Below are positions 54,103 through 63,756 of a DNA stretch of 64,000 bases, in pieces. Source of the DNA: Paracoccus sp. M683 (GTDB taxonomy: Bacteria; Pseudomonadota; Alphaproteobacteria; Rhodobacterales; Rhodobacteraceae); assembly GCF_007096355.1 (NCBI RefSeq), contig NZ_VKDF01000001.1:632683-696682 (forward strand), in the 5' to 3' direction. The notes under the pieces are model-generated. The model saw only the letters and a program-made list of their open reading frames with translations. It was not told where the DNA came from and did not search any database. The stretch's first letter is position 1, and each line of letters opens with the position of its first letter. The position numbers and the translations under genes are program-made.

Positions 54103-55254
54103 GTGAGCAAGATCGAGAATATCGAGACGATCATCGTCGACATCCCGACCATTCGCGGCCATGTCCTGTCGATGACGACCATGCGCCAGCAATCCATCGT
54201 GCTGGTCCGTATCCGCTTTTCCGACGGCTCCGAGGGGCTGGGCGAGGGCACCTCGATCGGCGGCATGAGCTATGGCCCCGAAAGCCCCGAAAGCATCAAG
54301 CTGGCGATCGACAGCTATCTTGCCCCGGTCATTATCGGCGAGGATGGCGACCGGGTGAACAGCGTCACCGATCGGATGCGCAAATCGGTGCGCGGCAACC
54401 CCATCGCCCATTGTGCCGTCGAAACCGCGCTGTGGGACGGGCTGGCCCGTCGCCTTGGGGTGCCGGTCGCGCAGTTGTTCGGCGGGGCCGTGAACACCCG
54501 GATGCCGGTGGCCTGGACCCTGGCCAGCGGCGTGTCGGAAACCGACATCGTCGAGGCCCGGCAGATGCTGGCGCAGCGCCGGCACAATATTTTCAAGCTG
54601 AAGATCGGCAAGCGCCCGGTGCGCGACGATATCGCCCATGTGGCGGCGATCCGCGCCGCGCTTGGCGACGCCGCCAGCATCCGCGTCGATGTCAACCAGG
54701 CCTGGAACGTGACCGATGCCCGCTGGGGTCTTGCCGGCTTGCAGGAAATCGGCGTCGATCTGGTCGAACAGCCCATCGACAGCCGCCAGATCCGCGCGCT
54801 GAAGGTGCTGACCGACCAGTACGAGATCGCGGTGATGGCCGACGAGGCCTTGCAGGGACCGCAAAGCGCCATGATCGCCGCCGCCGACCGCTCGGCCGAT
54901 GTCTTTGCTGTCAAGATCGCGCAATCGGGCGGACTGAAGGCCGCATCCGAGGTCTGCGCCATTGGACGTGCCGCCGGGATCGGCCTTTACGCCGGCACCA
55001 TGCTGGAAGGCGGTATCGGCACCGCCGCCGCGCTGCATCTGTTTTCCACCATCCCGACTCTGGGCTGGGGAACCGAGCTGTTCGGCCCGCTGCTGCTGAC
55101 CGACGAGATCCTGACCCGGCCGGTCGAATACCGCGATTTCTCGGTCGTTCTGCCCCAGGGCAACGGCCTGGGCGTCGAGATCGACCCCGGCAAGCTGAAC
55201 CATTACCGCCGCGACCGCCACCGCAAGGTCCATGTCGTCGCATTGAAAAGCTAG
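54103..55254 (+). CDS. catB: muconate cycloisomerase
   Basis: A 383-aa enolase-superfamily enzyme converting cis,cis-muconate to muconolactone in the beta-ketoadipate pathway. Catalytic and metal residues are seen in [13 protein letters not shown] (Lys-Xaa-Lys), [11 protein letters not shown] (Asp), DLVEQPID (Glu), [11 protein letters not shown] (Asp) and [11 protein letters not shown] (acid/base Lys). The N-terminal capping domain has the usual [11 protein letters not shown] substrate loop. The start is GTG 54103. It lies 41 bases before benA, so is in the ben operon, although catA and catC are not in view. Confidence 0.92.
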   Translation: MSKIENIETIIVDIPTIRGHVLSMTTMRQQSIVLVRIRFSDGSEGLGEGTSIGGMSYGPESPESIKLAIDSYLAPVIIGEDGDRVNSVTDRMRKSVRGNPIAHCAVETALWDGLARRLGVPVAQLFGGAVNTRMPVAWTLASGVSETDIVEARQMLAQRRHNIFKLKIGKRPVRDDIAHVAAIRAALGDAASIRVDVNQAWNVTDARWGLAGLQEIGVDLVEQPIDSRQIRALKVLTDQYEIAVMADEALQGPQSAMIAAADRSADVFAVKIAQSGGLKAASEVCAIGRAAGIGLYAGTMLEGGIGTAAALHLFSTIPTLGWGTELFGPLLLTDEILTRPVEYRDFSVVLPQGNGLGVEIDPGKLNHYRRDRHRKVHVVALKS

Positions 55255-55295
55255 GCACCAGCCGCACGCCCGCTGCGGCATCATTCGAGGAGGAT

Positions 55296-56687
55296 ATGAT
55301 GTTCACACCAAGCGAACTTGAGGAAATCGACACCAAACTGGGCGACATGGTCCAGGACGACCCCGAAAACGGGATTTTCCGCGCCCGCCGCGACATGTTC
55401 ACCGACGAGGACCTGTTCGAGCTGGAGATGCGGCACATCTTCGAGGGCAACTGGATCTATATGGCCCATGAAAGCCAGATCCCGAACCCGAACGATTACT
55501 TCACCCTGTTCATGGGCCGCACGCCGGTCGTCATCACCCGTGACAAGCAGGGCGAGTTGCATGCCCTGGTCAATGCCTGTTCGCATCGCGGCGCCATGCT
55601 GTGCCGGTTCAAGCGGCAGAACAAGGCGACCTTTACCTGCCCATTCCACGGCTGGACCTTTTCCAACACCGGCAAGCTGTTGAAGGTCAAGGATCCCAAG
55701 ACCGGCGGCTATCCCGACCAGTTCGACTGCGATGGCAGCCACGACCTGACCCGCGTTGCCCGGTTCGAGAACTATCGCGGCTTCCTGTTCGGGTCGCTGA
55801 ATGCCGATGTGCCGCCGCTGACCGACTATCTGGGCGAGGCCCGCAAGATGATCGACATGATCGTCGACCAATCCCCCGAGGGGCTGGAGGTGCTGCGCGG
55901 CAATTCGACCTATACCTATGACGGCAACTGGAAGCTTCAGGCGGAAAACGGGGCTGATGGCTATCACGTCTCGGCGGTGCACTGGAATTATGTCGCCACC
56001 ACCGCGGCCCGGACCCAGGACGGCAAGGAAGACAAGGTCAAGGCGAATGACGCCTCGAAATGGGCCAAGCAGAAGGGCGGCTTTCATTCCTATGAAAACG
56101 GCCACCTGCTGTTGTGGACGACATGGGCCGACCCGACCAACCGGCCGAACTATGCCAATCTGGACAAATGGACCGAGGAATTCGGCGAGACCAAGGCCGA
56201 ATGGATGGTCGGCGTGCTGCGCAACCTGTGCCTTTACCCCAATGTTTTCCTGATGGATCAGTTTTCCAGCCAGATCCGCGTGTTCCGCCCGATCAGCGTC
56301 GATCAGACCGAGGTGACGATCTATTGCATCGCGCCCAAGGGCGAAAGCGCCGAAAACCGCGCCCGTCGCATCCGCCAATACGAGGATTTCTTCAACGCCT
56401 CGGGCATGGCCACACCCGACGATACCGAGGAATTCCGGGCCACGCAGCGCGGCTATGCCGGCGCCGCGCATGCCCAGTGGAACGACCTGTCGCGTGGCGC
56501 AAAGCAATGGATCACCGGCCCCGACGAGGATGCCGCAAAGCTGGGCATCAACCCGATCCTGTCGGGCGCCCGCACCGAGGACGAAGGGCTGTTCGTGATC
56601 CAGCATTCGCAATGGGTCCAGCGCATGCATCAGGCCATCGCCGATGAACGCGCCGCCCTGCCCCAGCAACCCCTTGCCGCGGAGTAA
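55296..56687 (+). CDS. benA: benzoate 1,2-dioxygenase large (alpha) subunit
   Basis: A 463-aa Rieske non-haem iron oxygenase component that dihydroxylates benzoate. The Rieske [2Fe-2S] ligands are Cys95-Xaa-His97 ([11 protein letters not shown]) and Cys115-Xaa2-His118 (TCPFHGWTF). The mononuclear iron site is the 2-His-1-carboxylate set in [16 protein letters not shown] and a downstream Asp. Length and wording fit BenA/XylX. Two ATGs occur (55296 and 55299); the GAGGAGG ribosome site slightly favours the second. It is followed by benB four bases later. Confidence 0.95.
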   Translation: MMFTPSELEEIDTKLGDMVQDDPENGIFRARRDMFTDEDLFELEMRHIFEGNWIYMAHESQIPNPNDYFTLFMGRTPVVITRDKQGELHALVNACSHRGAMLCRFKRQNKATFTCPFHGWTFSNTGKLLKVKDPKTGGYPDQFDCDGSHDLTRVARFENYRGFLFGSLNADVPPLTDYLGEARKMIDMIVDQSPEGLEVLRGNSTYTYDGNWKLQAENGADGYHVSAVHWNYVATTAARTQDGKEDKVKANDASKWAKQKGGFHSYENGHLLLWTTWADPTNRPNYANLDKWTEEFGETKAEWMVGVLRNLCLYPNVFLMDQFSSQIRVFRPISVDQTEVTIYCIAPKGESAENRARRIRQYEDFFNASGMATPDDTEEFRATQRGYAGAAHAQWNDLSRGAKQWITGPDEDAAKLGINPILSGARTEDEGLFVIQHSQWVQRMHQAIADERAALPQQPLAAE

Positions 56688-56691
56688 GGCC

Positions 56692-57216
56692 ATGACCACC
56701 GACACGCTTGAAAAACCGCAGGCCGCGGCGCTGAGCTTTGATCAGATCCAGGCCTTTCTGTATGCCGAAGCGCGCGCGCTGGATGATCGCCAATGGGAAA
56801 CCTGGCTGACCTTCTATCATCCCGATTGCCCGTTCTGGATGCCGGCCTGGGATGACGATGACGAGTTGACCCAGGATCCGCAGGCGGAAATCTCGCTGAT
56901 CTGGTATGGCGACAAATCCGGCATCGAGGATCGCGTGTTCCGCATCCAGACCGACCGGTCCTCGGCCACCTCGCTGCCCGAGCCACGCACCAACCACAAC
57001 ATCGCCAATATCGAGGTGGTGTCGCAAGGCGCCGGCGAGGTGAAGATCCGTTTCAACTGGCAGACGTTGTCCTATCGCTATGGCGCGACCGACCAGCATT
57101 GGGGCACGTCCTTCTACACCATCGACACGACCGGGCCGAAACCGCTGATCCGCGACAAGAAGGTGGTGCTGAAGAACGACCACATTCATCACGTCGTGGA
57201 CGTCTATCACATCTGA
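56692..57216 (+). CDS. benB: benzoate 1,2-dioxygenase small (beta) subunit
   Basis: A 174-aa structural subunit of the oxygenase hexamer, in the SnoaL/ring-hydroxylating beta family. Characteristic text is FLYAEARALDDRQWETWLTF, YHPDCPFWMPAWDDDDELTQ and HWGTSFYTIDTTGPKPLIRD with KKVVLKNDHIHHVVDVYHI at the end. ATG 56692 has an AAGG ribosome site, 4 bases after benA; the frame is open 16 codons upstream inside benA. A GC hairpin separates it from benC. Confidence 0.95.
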   Translation: MTTDTLEKPQAAALSFDQIQAFLYAEARALDDRQWETWLTFYHPDCPFWMPAWDDDDELTQDPQAEISLIWYGDKSGIEDRVFRIQTDRSSATSLPEPRTNHNIANIEVVSQGAGEVKIRFNWQTLSYRYGATDQHWGTSFYTIDTTGPKPLIRDKKVVLKNDHIHHVVDVYHI

Positions 57217-57227
57217 TCCGACCGGCA

Positions 57228-57250
57228 GGGCGGCGCCCAGACCGCCGCCC
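57228..57250 (+). promoter_or_regulatory. hairpin between benB and benC
   Basis: GGGCGGC and GCCGCCC form a 7-bp stem around a 9-base loop in the 94-base benB-benC gap, without a following U-tract. It may stabilise the benAB message or set the benAB:benC ratio. Confidence 0.5.
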
Positions 57251-57310
57251 GCCACCTGAACCAGGCAGCCCCGGTGACATCATCGCGCCGGGACACGGGA
57301 GGAGTTTGCC

Positions 57311-58327
57311 ATGACCTATAATGTCGCACTGAATTTCGAGGACGGCGTGACGCGCATGATCGAGGTGGACGAGGACGAACTCGTCACCGATGCGGCATTC
57401 CGCCAGAAGATCAACATCCCCATGGATTGCCGCGACGGCGTCTGCGGGACCTGCAAATGCCATTGCGAGGAAGGCGAATACGAGCTGGAATTCTATATGG
57501 ACGAGGCGATGACCGAGGACGAGGCCGAGCAGCGTTTTGTCCTGACCTGCCAGATGACCGTTCAATCCGATTGCGTGCTGGCTGTGCCGGCATCCTCGGC
57601 GGTCTGCAAGGCCGCGCCGCAACCCGTCGAGGGCGCCGTCACGCGGGTCGAGGCGCTGTCGGAAACCAGTTTCGGACTGACCGTGGCGCTGGATCGGCCG
57701 GTCTCTTTCCTGCCGGGGCAATATGTCAACATCACCGTGCCCGGCACCGACCTGCACCGGTCCTATTCCTTCTCGTCCCGGCCCGGCGCGGATGAGGCGA
57801 CGTTTCTGATCCGCAACATCCCGAATGGCCGCATGTCCAGCTATCTGGCCGGCGCGACATCGGGCGACCGGGTAACGCTGACCGGGCCGATGGGGGCGTT
57901 CTATCTGCGCCCGGTCGAGCGTCCGCAGCTGTGGCTGGCCGGCGGCACCGGGCTGGCGCCTTTCCTGTCGATGCTGGAACAGGTCGCGCAAAACGGCTGC
58001 GATCAGCCCGTCACGCTGTATTACGCCGTCACCCGCGGCGCCGATCTGGTGGAACTGGACCGGGTGCGCGATCTGGCCGCATCCATCGGCAATGTCACCG
58101 TCATCACCATTCTGGCCGCCGAGGACGAGGACCACGACCGCAAGGGCTTTGTGACCGACCATGTAAGCGCCGACGACCTGAATGGCGGCGATGTCGATGT
58201 CTATCTGTGCGGCCCCCCGCCGATGGTCGAGGCCGTGCGCACCCATTTCACCAATCTTGGCACCAATCCGGCGAATTTCTATTTCGAGAAGTTCAACCCG
58301 ACCGAAACCCCGGCGGTCGCGGCATGA
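57311..58327 (+). CDS. benC: benzoate 1,2-dioxygenase electron-transfer reductase
   Basis: A 338-aa NADH-dependent reductase feeding the oxygenase. An N-terminal plant-type [2Fe-2S] ferredoxin (about 1-95) has CRDGVCGTCKCHCEEG with its fourth Cys in FVLTCQM. The FAD domain (about 103-200) has HRSYSFSSRPG (RxYSxS), and the NAD domain (about 205-330) has LAGGTGLAPFLSMLE and VYLCGPPPMVEAV. This ferredoxin-FNR order is that of BenC/XylZ. Its stop overlaps the benD start (ATGA). Confidence 0.95.
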   Translation: MTYNVALNFEDGVTRMIEVDEDELVTDAAFRQKINIPMDCRDGVCGTCKCHCEEGEYELEFYMDEAMTEDEAEQRFVLTCQMTVQSDCVLAVPASSAVCKAAPQPVEGAVTRVEALSETSFGLTVALDRPVSFLPGQYVNITVPGTDLHRSYSFSSRPGADEATFLIRNIPNGRMSSYLAGATSGDRVTLTGPMGAFYLRPVERPQLWLAGGTGLAPFLSMLEQVAQNGCDQPVTLYYAVTRGADLVELDRVRDLAASIGNVTVITILAAEDEDHDRKGFVTDHVSADDLNGGDVDVYLCGPPPMVEAVRTHFTNLGTNPANFYFEKFNPTETPAVAA

Positions 58328-59103
58328 GCGGGCGCTTTGCCGATAAGGTCATGGTCGTGACCGGCGCGGCGCAGGGCATTGGCCGGCGCGTCGCCGAACG
58401 CGCCGCCGCCGAGGGCGCAAGCGTCATGATCGTCGACCGCTCGTCCGCCCGCGACGAGGTGGCGCAGGGCATCACGGCGGCGGGGGGCAAGGCCGCCGCC
58501 ATCGCCGTCGATCTGGAAACCTGGGATGGCTGCCACGACGCCATGGCCGCTGCGCTGGATCGGTTCGGGCGCATCGACATTCTGGTCAACAACGTCGGCG
58601 GCACGATCTGGGCCAAGCCCTTTGAACATTACCAGCCCGACCAGATCGAGGCCGAGATCCGCCGCTCGCTGTTCCCGACGCTGTTTTGCTGCCGCGCCGC
58701 GCTGGAACCGATGCTGGCGGCGGGCCGGGGCGTGATCGTCAATGTCTCGTCCATCGCCACGCGCGGGCTGAATCGCGTGCCCTATGCGGCCGCCAAGGGC
58801 GGGGTGAACGCCATCACCGCCAGCCTTGCATGGGAGGTGGCCGAACGCGGCATCCGCGTGGTGGCAACCGCGCCCGGCGGCACCGAGGCACCCGCCCGCG
58901 TGGTGCCGCGCAACCCCAATGCCGAAACCGAACAGCCCGCCGGCTGGTATCAGACCATCGTGGACCAGACCATCCAGTCCAGCCTGATGAAACGCTATGG
59001 CACGCTGGACGAACAGACCGGGGCGATCCTGTTCCTGGCCTCGGATGATGCGTCCTACATCACCGGCACCACCCTGCCCGTAGGCGGCGGTGACCTGGGC
59101 TAG
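58324..59103 (+). CDS. benD: benzoate cis-diol dehydrogenase (1,6-dihydroxycyclohexadiene-1-carboxylate dehydrogenase)
   Basis: A 259-aa short-chain dehydrogenase oxidising the benzoate cis-diol to catechol with loss of CO2. The cofactor motif VTGAAQGIGRR is at about 14-24, NNVGG near 90, the catalytic Ser in NVSSIATRG and Tyr-Xaa3-Lys in PYAAAKGGVNA. TLPVGGGDLG ends the protein as in BenD/XylL. Coupled to benC by an ATGA overlap. Confidence 0.94.
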   Translation: MSGRFADKVMVVTGAAQGIGRRVAERAAAEGASVMIVDRSSARDEVAQGITAAGGKAAAIAVDLETWDGCHDAMAAALDRFGRIDILVNNVGGTIWAKPFEHYQPDQIEAEIRRSLFPTLFCCRAALEPMLAAGRGVIVNVSSIATRGLNRVPYAAAKGGVNAITASLAWEVAERGIRVVATAPGGTEAPARVVPRNPNAETEQPAGWYQTIVDQTIQSSLMKRYGTLDEQTGAILFLASDDASYITGTTLPVGGGDLG

Positions 59104-59154
59104 GCCCTCCGAAACACCCTCAACAGCTGCAACAACTTCTCTGGGAGGAGAATG

Positions 59155-60330
59155 ATGAAACATACCATCACCACCGCCATTTTCGCCGCAACCGCCAGCC
59201 TTGCCACCCTGCCGGCACTGGCCGAGGACATCACGGTCGGGCTGCTGCTGCCCTATTCCGGCGTCTATGCCGCGCTTGGCAATGATATCGAGGCCGGTTT
59301 TCGCCTGGGGATCGAACGCTATGGCGATCAGGCCGGCGACAGCATCCAGATCGTGACCGAGGACAGCGAGGCCAAGCCGCCCGTCGGGCTGGCCAAGACC
59401 CGCAAGCTGGTCTTGCAGGACAAGGTCGACGTGATCGCCGGCGTCGTCAGCTCGGGCGTGCTGGGCGCGGTCCGCGACATGGTCGACGGCTCCAAGGTGC
59501 CGCTGATCGTCGCCAATGCCGGCAATGACGAGGCGACCGGGGCGCAATGTTCGCCCTATATCACCCGGATGTCCTTTTCGAACCAGCAGGTCAACCGGCC
59601 GATGGGCAAGTGGATGCATGATCAGGGCATCCAGAAGGTGTTCACCATCGCCCCCGACTATGCTGCGGGCCAGCAGATGATCGGCGCCTTTGTCGACGGC
59701 TTTACCGCCGCCGGAGGCGAGATCGTCGGCCAGGAATGGACGCCCTTCCAGAAAACCCAGGATTTCGGTCCCTATCTGGCCAAGGCCAAGGCCTCGGGCG
59801 CCGATGCGGTCTATGTCTTTTATGCCGGCGGCGAGGCGATTTCCTTCGTCAAGCAATATGACAGCTTCGGCATGAAGGCCGATATCCCGCTGTATGGCGC
59901 GGGCTTCCTGACCTCGTCGCTTTATGTCGAGGCCGAAGGTCCGGCGGCCGAGGGTGTCATTGCCGCGCTGCATTACGTGCCGACCATCGACAACGCCGAA
60001 AACGCCGCCTTCGTCGAAGCCTTTACCGCCGCCAATGGCCGCCTGCCTTCGGAATATGCCGTTCATGGCTATGACGCAGCCCGCGCGCTGACCCAGGCGC
60101 TGGCCGCCGGTGCGACCGACCGCGAGACCATCGCGCAGGCGCTGCGTGGCGTGTCCTTCGACGGACCGCGTGGTGCCACCTCGATCGACCCGGCCACCAA
60201 TAACATCGTCCAGCCGATCTATGTCTACGAGACGGTCCGGGGCGAAGCTGGGCTGACCCAGAAAGTTCTGGCCACCCTGCCCGCCGAGGCCGATCCCGCC
60301 GGCGGCTGCGCCATGGCCCCGGCCGGCTGA
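59155..60330 (+). CDS. Liv-type ABC substrate-binding protein, probably for benzoate or a related acid
   Basis: A 391-aa periplasmic receptor of the branched-chain amino-acid (LivK, Peripla_BP_6) family. A signal peptide (about 1-23, ...LATLPALAED) leads to ITVGLLLPYSGVYAALGNDI and DSEAKPPVGLAKTRKLVLQD. Paralogues of this family serve aromatic acids in many alphaproteobacteria. Being 51 bases after benD and ahead of four matching Liv-type genes, it very likely binds benzoate or a similar aromatic acid. ATG 59152 is also possible; GGGAGGAG fits 59155 better. Confidence 0.88.
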   Translation: MKHTITTAIFAATASLATLPALAEDITVGLLLPYSGVYAALGNDIEAGFRLGIERYGDQAGDSIQIVTEDSEAKPPVGLAKTRKLVLQDKVDVIAGVVSSGVLGAVRDMVDGSKVPLIVANAGNDEATGAQCSPYITRMSFSNQQVNRPMGKWMHDQGIQKVFTIAPDYAAGQQMIGAFVDGFTAAGGEIVGQEWTPFQKTQDFGPYLAKAKASGADAVYVFYAGGEAISFVKQYDSFGMKADIPLYGAGFLTSSLYVEAEGPAAEGVIAALHYVPTIDNAENAAFVEAFTAANGRLPSEYAVHGYDAARALTQALAAGATDRETIAQALRGVSFDGPRGATSIDPATNNIVQPIYVYETVRGEAGLTQKVLATLPAEADPAGGCAMAPAG

Positions 60331-60350
60331 ACCGGCCCTGAAAGGAGGAA

Positions 60351-61226
60351 ATGACCATGTCGCAGGATCTTGGTTTCTGGGCGGTGCAGACATTGAACGC
60401 GCTTCAGCTGTCGATGCTTCTGTTTCTGCTGTCCATCGGGCTGACGGTGATCTTCGGGCTGATGCATTTCGTCAATCTCGCCCATGGCTCGCTTTATGCC
60501 TTTGGCGCCTATGTGGCGGCCTCGGTCGCCAGCGTCGCGGGGTTCTGGGCCGGGTTCATCGCAGCGCCCATCGCGGTCGCGGTGCTGGGGCTGGTGCTGT
60601 ATGTCACGCTGATCAAGCGGATGCGCCGGTCCGGGCCGATGCCGCAGGTGCTGATCACCTTCGGGCTGATCTTTGCCCTGCTGGACCTGACGCGGATCAT
60701 CTGGGGCGATCTGGCCCTGGGGATCGAGGTGCCGGCAATCCTGTCGGGGCGCGTTTCCGTCCTTGGCGTTGAATATCCGGCCTATCGGCTGTTCATCATC
60801 GCCCTTGGCGCGGCGATCTATGCGGGGCTGGCCAGCGTGCTGGCCCGCACCCAGATCGGCGCGATGATCCGGGCCGGCGTCGACAATGACGCCATGGCAT
60901 CCTGCCTTGGCATCAATGTTGAACGGCTGTTCTTCCTGGTCTTTTGCATGGGCTGCGCCCTGGCCGGTCTGGCCGGCGCCGTGGCCGCGCCGCTTTTGTC
61001 GGTGACGCCCGATATGGGCCTGCAAATCCTGATCCCCACGCTGATCGTGATCGTGATCGGCGGTCTGGGCAGCCTGAAAGGCGCCATCGCCGGATCGCTG
61101 ATCTATGGCTTTGTGCAGACCTTCGGGGCGGCACTGGCGCCGCAGCTGTCCTCGATCCTGATCTATGCGCTTCTGGCTGCCGTGCTGGTCACACGCCCGA
61201 CCGGCCTTTTCCCCGCGAAAGGATAG
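60351..61226 (+). CDS. Liv-type ABC permease (LivH family)
   Basis: A 291-aa inner-membrane permease with about eight hydrophobic segments. Family motifs are LLSIGLTVIFGLMHFVNLAH, GAMIRAGVDNDAMASCLGIN (the cytoplasmic EAA-type loop) and IVIGGLGSLKGAIAGSLIYG. AAAGGAGG ribosome site; ATG 60351 or 60357. Second gene of the five-gene transporter. Confidence 0.92.
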   Translation: MTMSQDLGFWAVQTLNALQLSMLLFLLSIGLTVIFGLMHFVNLAHGSLYAFGAYVAASVASVAGFWAGFIAAPIAVAVLGLVLYVTLIKRMRRSGPMPQVLITFGLIFALLDLTRIIWGDLALGIEVPAILSGRVSVLGVEYPAYRLFIIALGAAIYAGLASVLARTQIGAMIRAGVDNDAMASCLGINVERLFFLVFCMGCALAGLAGAVAAPLLSVTPDMGLQILIPTLIVIVIGGLGSLKGAIAGSLIYGFVQTFGAALAPQLSSILIYALLAAVLVTRPTGLFPAKG

Positions 61227-61230
61227 AAAG

Positions 61231-62220
61231 ATGTTTCGTCACACTCCGCTTCGCTATGCGACGCTGGCGGTGCTTGCAGCCGGCATGTTCGCCGCCGCAA
61301 TGACTGCCGAATATTTCGGGCTGGAGATCCTGACCGAGATCGCCATTCTCGCCATCCTTGTGCTGGCGCTGGACATGGTGGCCGGTTTCGGGGGCATGGT
61401 TTCGCTGTGCCATGGTGCGCTGATGGGCGTGGGCGCCTATGCCTATGCCGTCCTTGCCGCAAAGGCCGGGCTTGCCCCGCCCGTCGCCATGGCCGCCGCC
61501 ATTGCAATCTCGGGTGCCTGTTCCTGGGTGATCGGCGCGATCTGCGCGCGCAGCCACGGCATCTATTTCATCATGGCAACGCTGGCTTTCGGGCAGATGG
61601 CCTATTCCTATGCCTTCGACTCGGCGGCATTGGGCGGCGACGATGGTGTCTCGGGCATTCCAAGGCTGGATCTGTCGGCGATCGGCATCGACCTGAACGA
61701 CGGGCAAAGCTTTGCGCTGTTCTGCCTTCTGGCGCTTGCCGCAGCCTATGGCGCGGCGGTGATCATCCTGCGGTCCGGCCTTGGGCGCAGCCTGACGGGC
61801 ATCATGCATAACGAACAGCGGATGCGTGCGGTCGGGCTGGTGACATGGCGCGTCAAGGCCGATGTCTTTGGCCTGTCTGGCATGATCGCCGGCCTGGCCG
61901 GCGTGCTGGCCGCGCAGCATATCATGTTCGTCTCGCCCGGCTTGCTGGCCTGGACGGTTTCGGGTGAGGCGCTGGTGGTGGTCATTCTGGGCGGGCTTGG
62001 CACGCTGGTCGGGCCATTGGTCGGCGCGGTCCTGTTCGTGCTGCTGAAGCACGAGATCAGCAATGTCACACCCTATTGGCATCTGGTGGTCGGCGTCATC
62101 CTTGTCGCCGTGGTGATGAGCCGCGCGAATGGCGTCTTTGGCTGGATCGAGGCGCGTGTTGCCCGCTGGCAAGCCCCGCGTGTGATTTCCTCGCGTAAGG
62201 AACAGGTGAAAAATGCTTGA
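61231..62220 (+). CDS. Liv-type ABC permease (LivM family)
   Basis: A 329-aa permease partner of the LivH-like subunit, with about ten hydrophobic segments. Signature stretches are ILVLALDMVAGFGGMVSLCH, SHGIYFIMATLAFGQMAYSY, the coupling loop NEQRMRAVGLVTWRVKADVF and VVILGGLGTLVGPLVGAVLF. ATG 61231 has a weak GAAAG ribosome site, four bases after the LivH-like stop. It overlaps the next gene by eight bases. Confidence 0.92.
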   Translation: MFRHTPLRYATLAVLAAGMFAAAMTAEYFGLEILTEIAILAILVLALDMVAGFGGMVSLCHGALMGVGAYAYAVLAAKAGLAPPVAMAAAIAISGACSWVIGAICARSHGIYFIMATLAFGQMAYSYAFDSAALGGDDGVSGIPRLDLSAIGIDLNDGQSFALFCLLALAAAYGAAVIILRSGLGRSLTGIMHNEQRMRAVGLVTWRVKADVFGLSGMIAGLAGVLAAQHIMFVSPGLLAWTVSGEALVVVILGGLGTLVGPLVGAVLFVLLKHEISNVTPYWHLVVGVILVAVVMSRANGVFGWIEARVARWQAPRVISSRKEQVKNA

Positions 62221-62956
62221 GACACGAAACCTGGATAAAAGCTTTGGCGCCATCCACGTCACCCGCGACGTGTCACTGAAGCTGGAACGGGGCGAGCGCC
62301 GGGTGATCCTTGGCCCGAACGGGGCGGGCAAGACCACGCTGTTCAACCAGCTGGTCGGCGAATTGCGCCCCGATACCGGCAGCATCCATCTGGCTGGCGA
62401 GGATGTGACGGCCCTGCCCGTCGCCACCCGCGCCCGCCGCGGCCTGTCGCGCAGCTATCAGAAGAACACGCTGTTCGACGGTCTGACGGTGGCGGAAAAT
62501 CTGGCGCTGGCGGCCTCGGTCGCCACCGGCAATGCGATGAATATGTGGACCGACAGCCTGGCCAAGCCAGAGATCCGCGACATTGTTGATGACGTCGCCA
62601 ATCAGGTCAGTCTGATCCCCTATATCCATGCGAAGGTCTCCGAGGTGTCATATGGCGTGCGCCGGCAGCTTGAGGTGGGCGTGGCTTTGGCCACCCGGCC
62701 GCTGGTCTTGCTGATGGACGAGCCGACTTCGGGTGTCGGCCCCGAGATGGCCAAGGGGTTTCACGACCTGCTGAACAACCTGCCGCGCGATCTGACGCTG
62801 CTGATCATCGAACATGACATGGACCTGGCCTTTGACGTGGCCGACACGATCACCGTGCTGAACTATGGAGAGGTGGTGTTCGATGGCCTGCCCGAACAGG
62901 CACGGGGATCGCAGCTGTTGAAAGAGATCTATCTGGGGAGCTGGGAAGATGCTTGA
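62213..62956 (+). CDS. Liv-type ABC ATP-binding protein (LivG family)
   Basis: A 247-aa ABC ATPase. Walker A is GPNGAGKTTLF (about 38-48), the Q-loop region is GLSRSYQKNTLFDGLTVAEN, the signature is VSYGVRRQLEVGVAL (an unusual but typical LivG variant of LSGGQ) and Walker B is LVLLMDEPTSGVGPEM, with IIEHDMDLAF as switch. It overlaps both neighbours by eight bases. Confidence 0.93.
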   Translation: MLETRNLDKSFGAIHVTRDVSLKLERGERRVILGPNGAGKTTLFNQLVGELRPDTGSIHLAGEDVTALPVATRARRGLSRSYQKNTLFDGLTVAENLALAASVATGNAMNMWTDSLAKPEIRDIVDDVANQVSLIPYIHAKVSEVSYGVRRQLEVGVALATRPLVLLMDEPTSGVGPEMAKGFHDLLNNLPRDLTLLIIEHDMDLAFDVADTITVLNYGEVVFDGLPEQARGSQLLKEIYLGSWEDA

Positions 62957-63644
62957 CCTGACCAATCTTGAATCGGGCTATGGCGAAACGCAGGTGCTGC
63001 ACGGCCTGTCGCTGGCGGCGCGTCCGGGGCGGGTGCTGGCGATCCTGGGCCGCAATGGCGCGGGCAAAAGCACAACATTGAAGACGGTGATGGGGCTGTT
63101 GCCGGCACGGGCGGGCCAGATCCTCTTTGACGGGGCGGCGCTGAACGGCAAGCGGCCCTTCGACATCGCGAAATCAGGCATCGCCTATGTGCCAGAGACG
63201 CGGGACATCTTTCCCTCGCTGACGGTGCGAGAGAATCTGGAACTGGCCGCGACGCGGTTCGGTGGCGGCGACTGGACCATGGACCGCGTGATCGAGCTGT
63301 TCCCTCGCCTTGGTGAGCGTCTGGAAAACGGCGGCACGCAGCTGTCGGGCGGCGAACAGCAGATGCTGGCGATTGCCCGCGCGCTGCTGATGAACCCGCG
63401 CCTCTTGATCCTTGACGAGCCGACCGAGGGGCTTGCCCCGATCATCGTCAAGCTGATCCACGACAAGTTGCAGGATTTGCGCCGCAAGGGCCTGTCGATG
63501 GTGCTGGTCGAGCAGAATTTCGGCTTTGCCACCTCACTGGCCGATGATGTGGTGGTGATCAGCAAGGGTCAGGTCGTCTGGACCGGCACGCCCGACGAAA
63601 TCCGCGCCGATACCAATGCCCAGCATCGCTGGCTGGGGGTCTGA
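62949..63644 (+). CDS. Liv-type ABC ATP-binding protein (LivF family)
   Basis: A 231-aa ABC ATPase, the second ATPase of the importer. Walker A is GRNGAGKSTTLK (about 35-46), the signature is LSGGEQQMLAIARALLM, Walker B is LLILDEPTEGLAPIIV and the switch His-position residue is in VLVEQNFGFATSLAD (Gln, as usual in LivF). It ends the operon; a terminator follows 20 bases later. Confidence 0.93.
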   Translation: MLDLTNLESGYGETQVLHGLSLAARPGRVLAILGRNGAGKSTTLKTVMGLLPARAGQILFDGAALNGKRPFDIAKSGIAYVPETRDIFPSLTVRENLELAATRFGGGDWTMDRVIELFPRLGERLENGGTQLSGGEQQMLAIARALLMNPRLLILDEPTEGLAPIIVKLIHDKLQDLRRKGLSMVLVEQNFGFATSLADDVVVISKGQVVWTGTPDEIRADTNAQHRWLGV

Positions 63645-63665
63645 TCCGACAATCCTGAACCGCTG

Positions 63666-63692
63666 AAAAGGGGCCTGCATGGGCCTCTTTTT
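63666..63692 (+). terminator. intrinsic terminator after the ben-Liv operon
   Basis: AAAAGGGGCC and GGCCTCTTTT pair over 10 bp with one G-U and a 6-base loop, and the 3' arm runs into a TTTTT tract. It lies 20 bases after the livF-like stop. Confidence 0.8.
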
Positions 63693-63756
63693 GCATCCGT
63701 CGGCCCCCGATGGTCAGTCGCCCCGTTCGCGCACCTGGCAGCGCCAACCCACGCAT

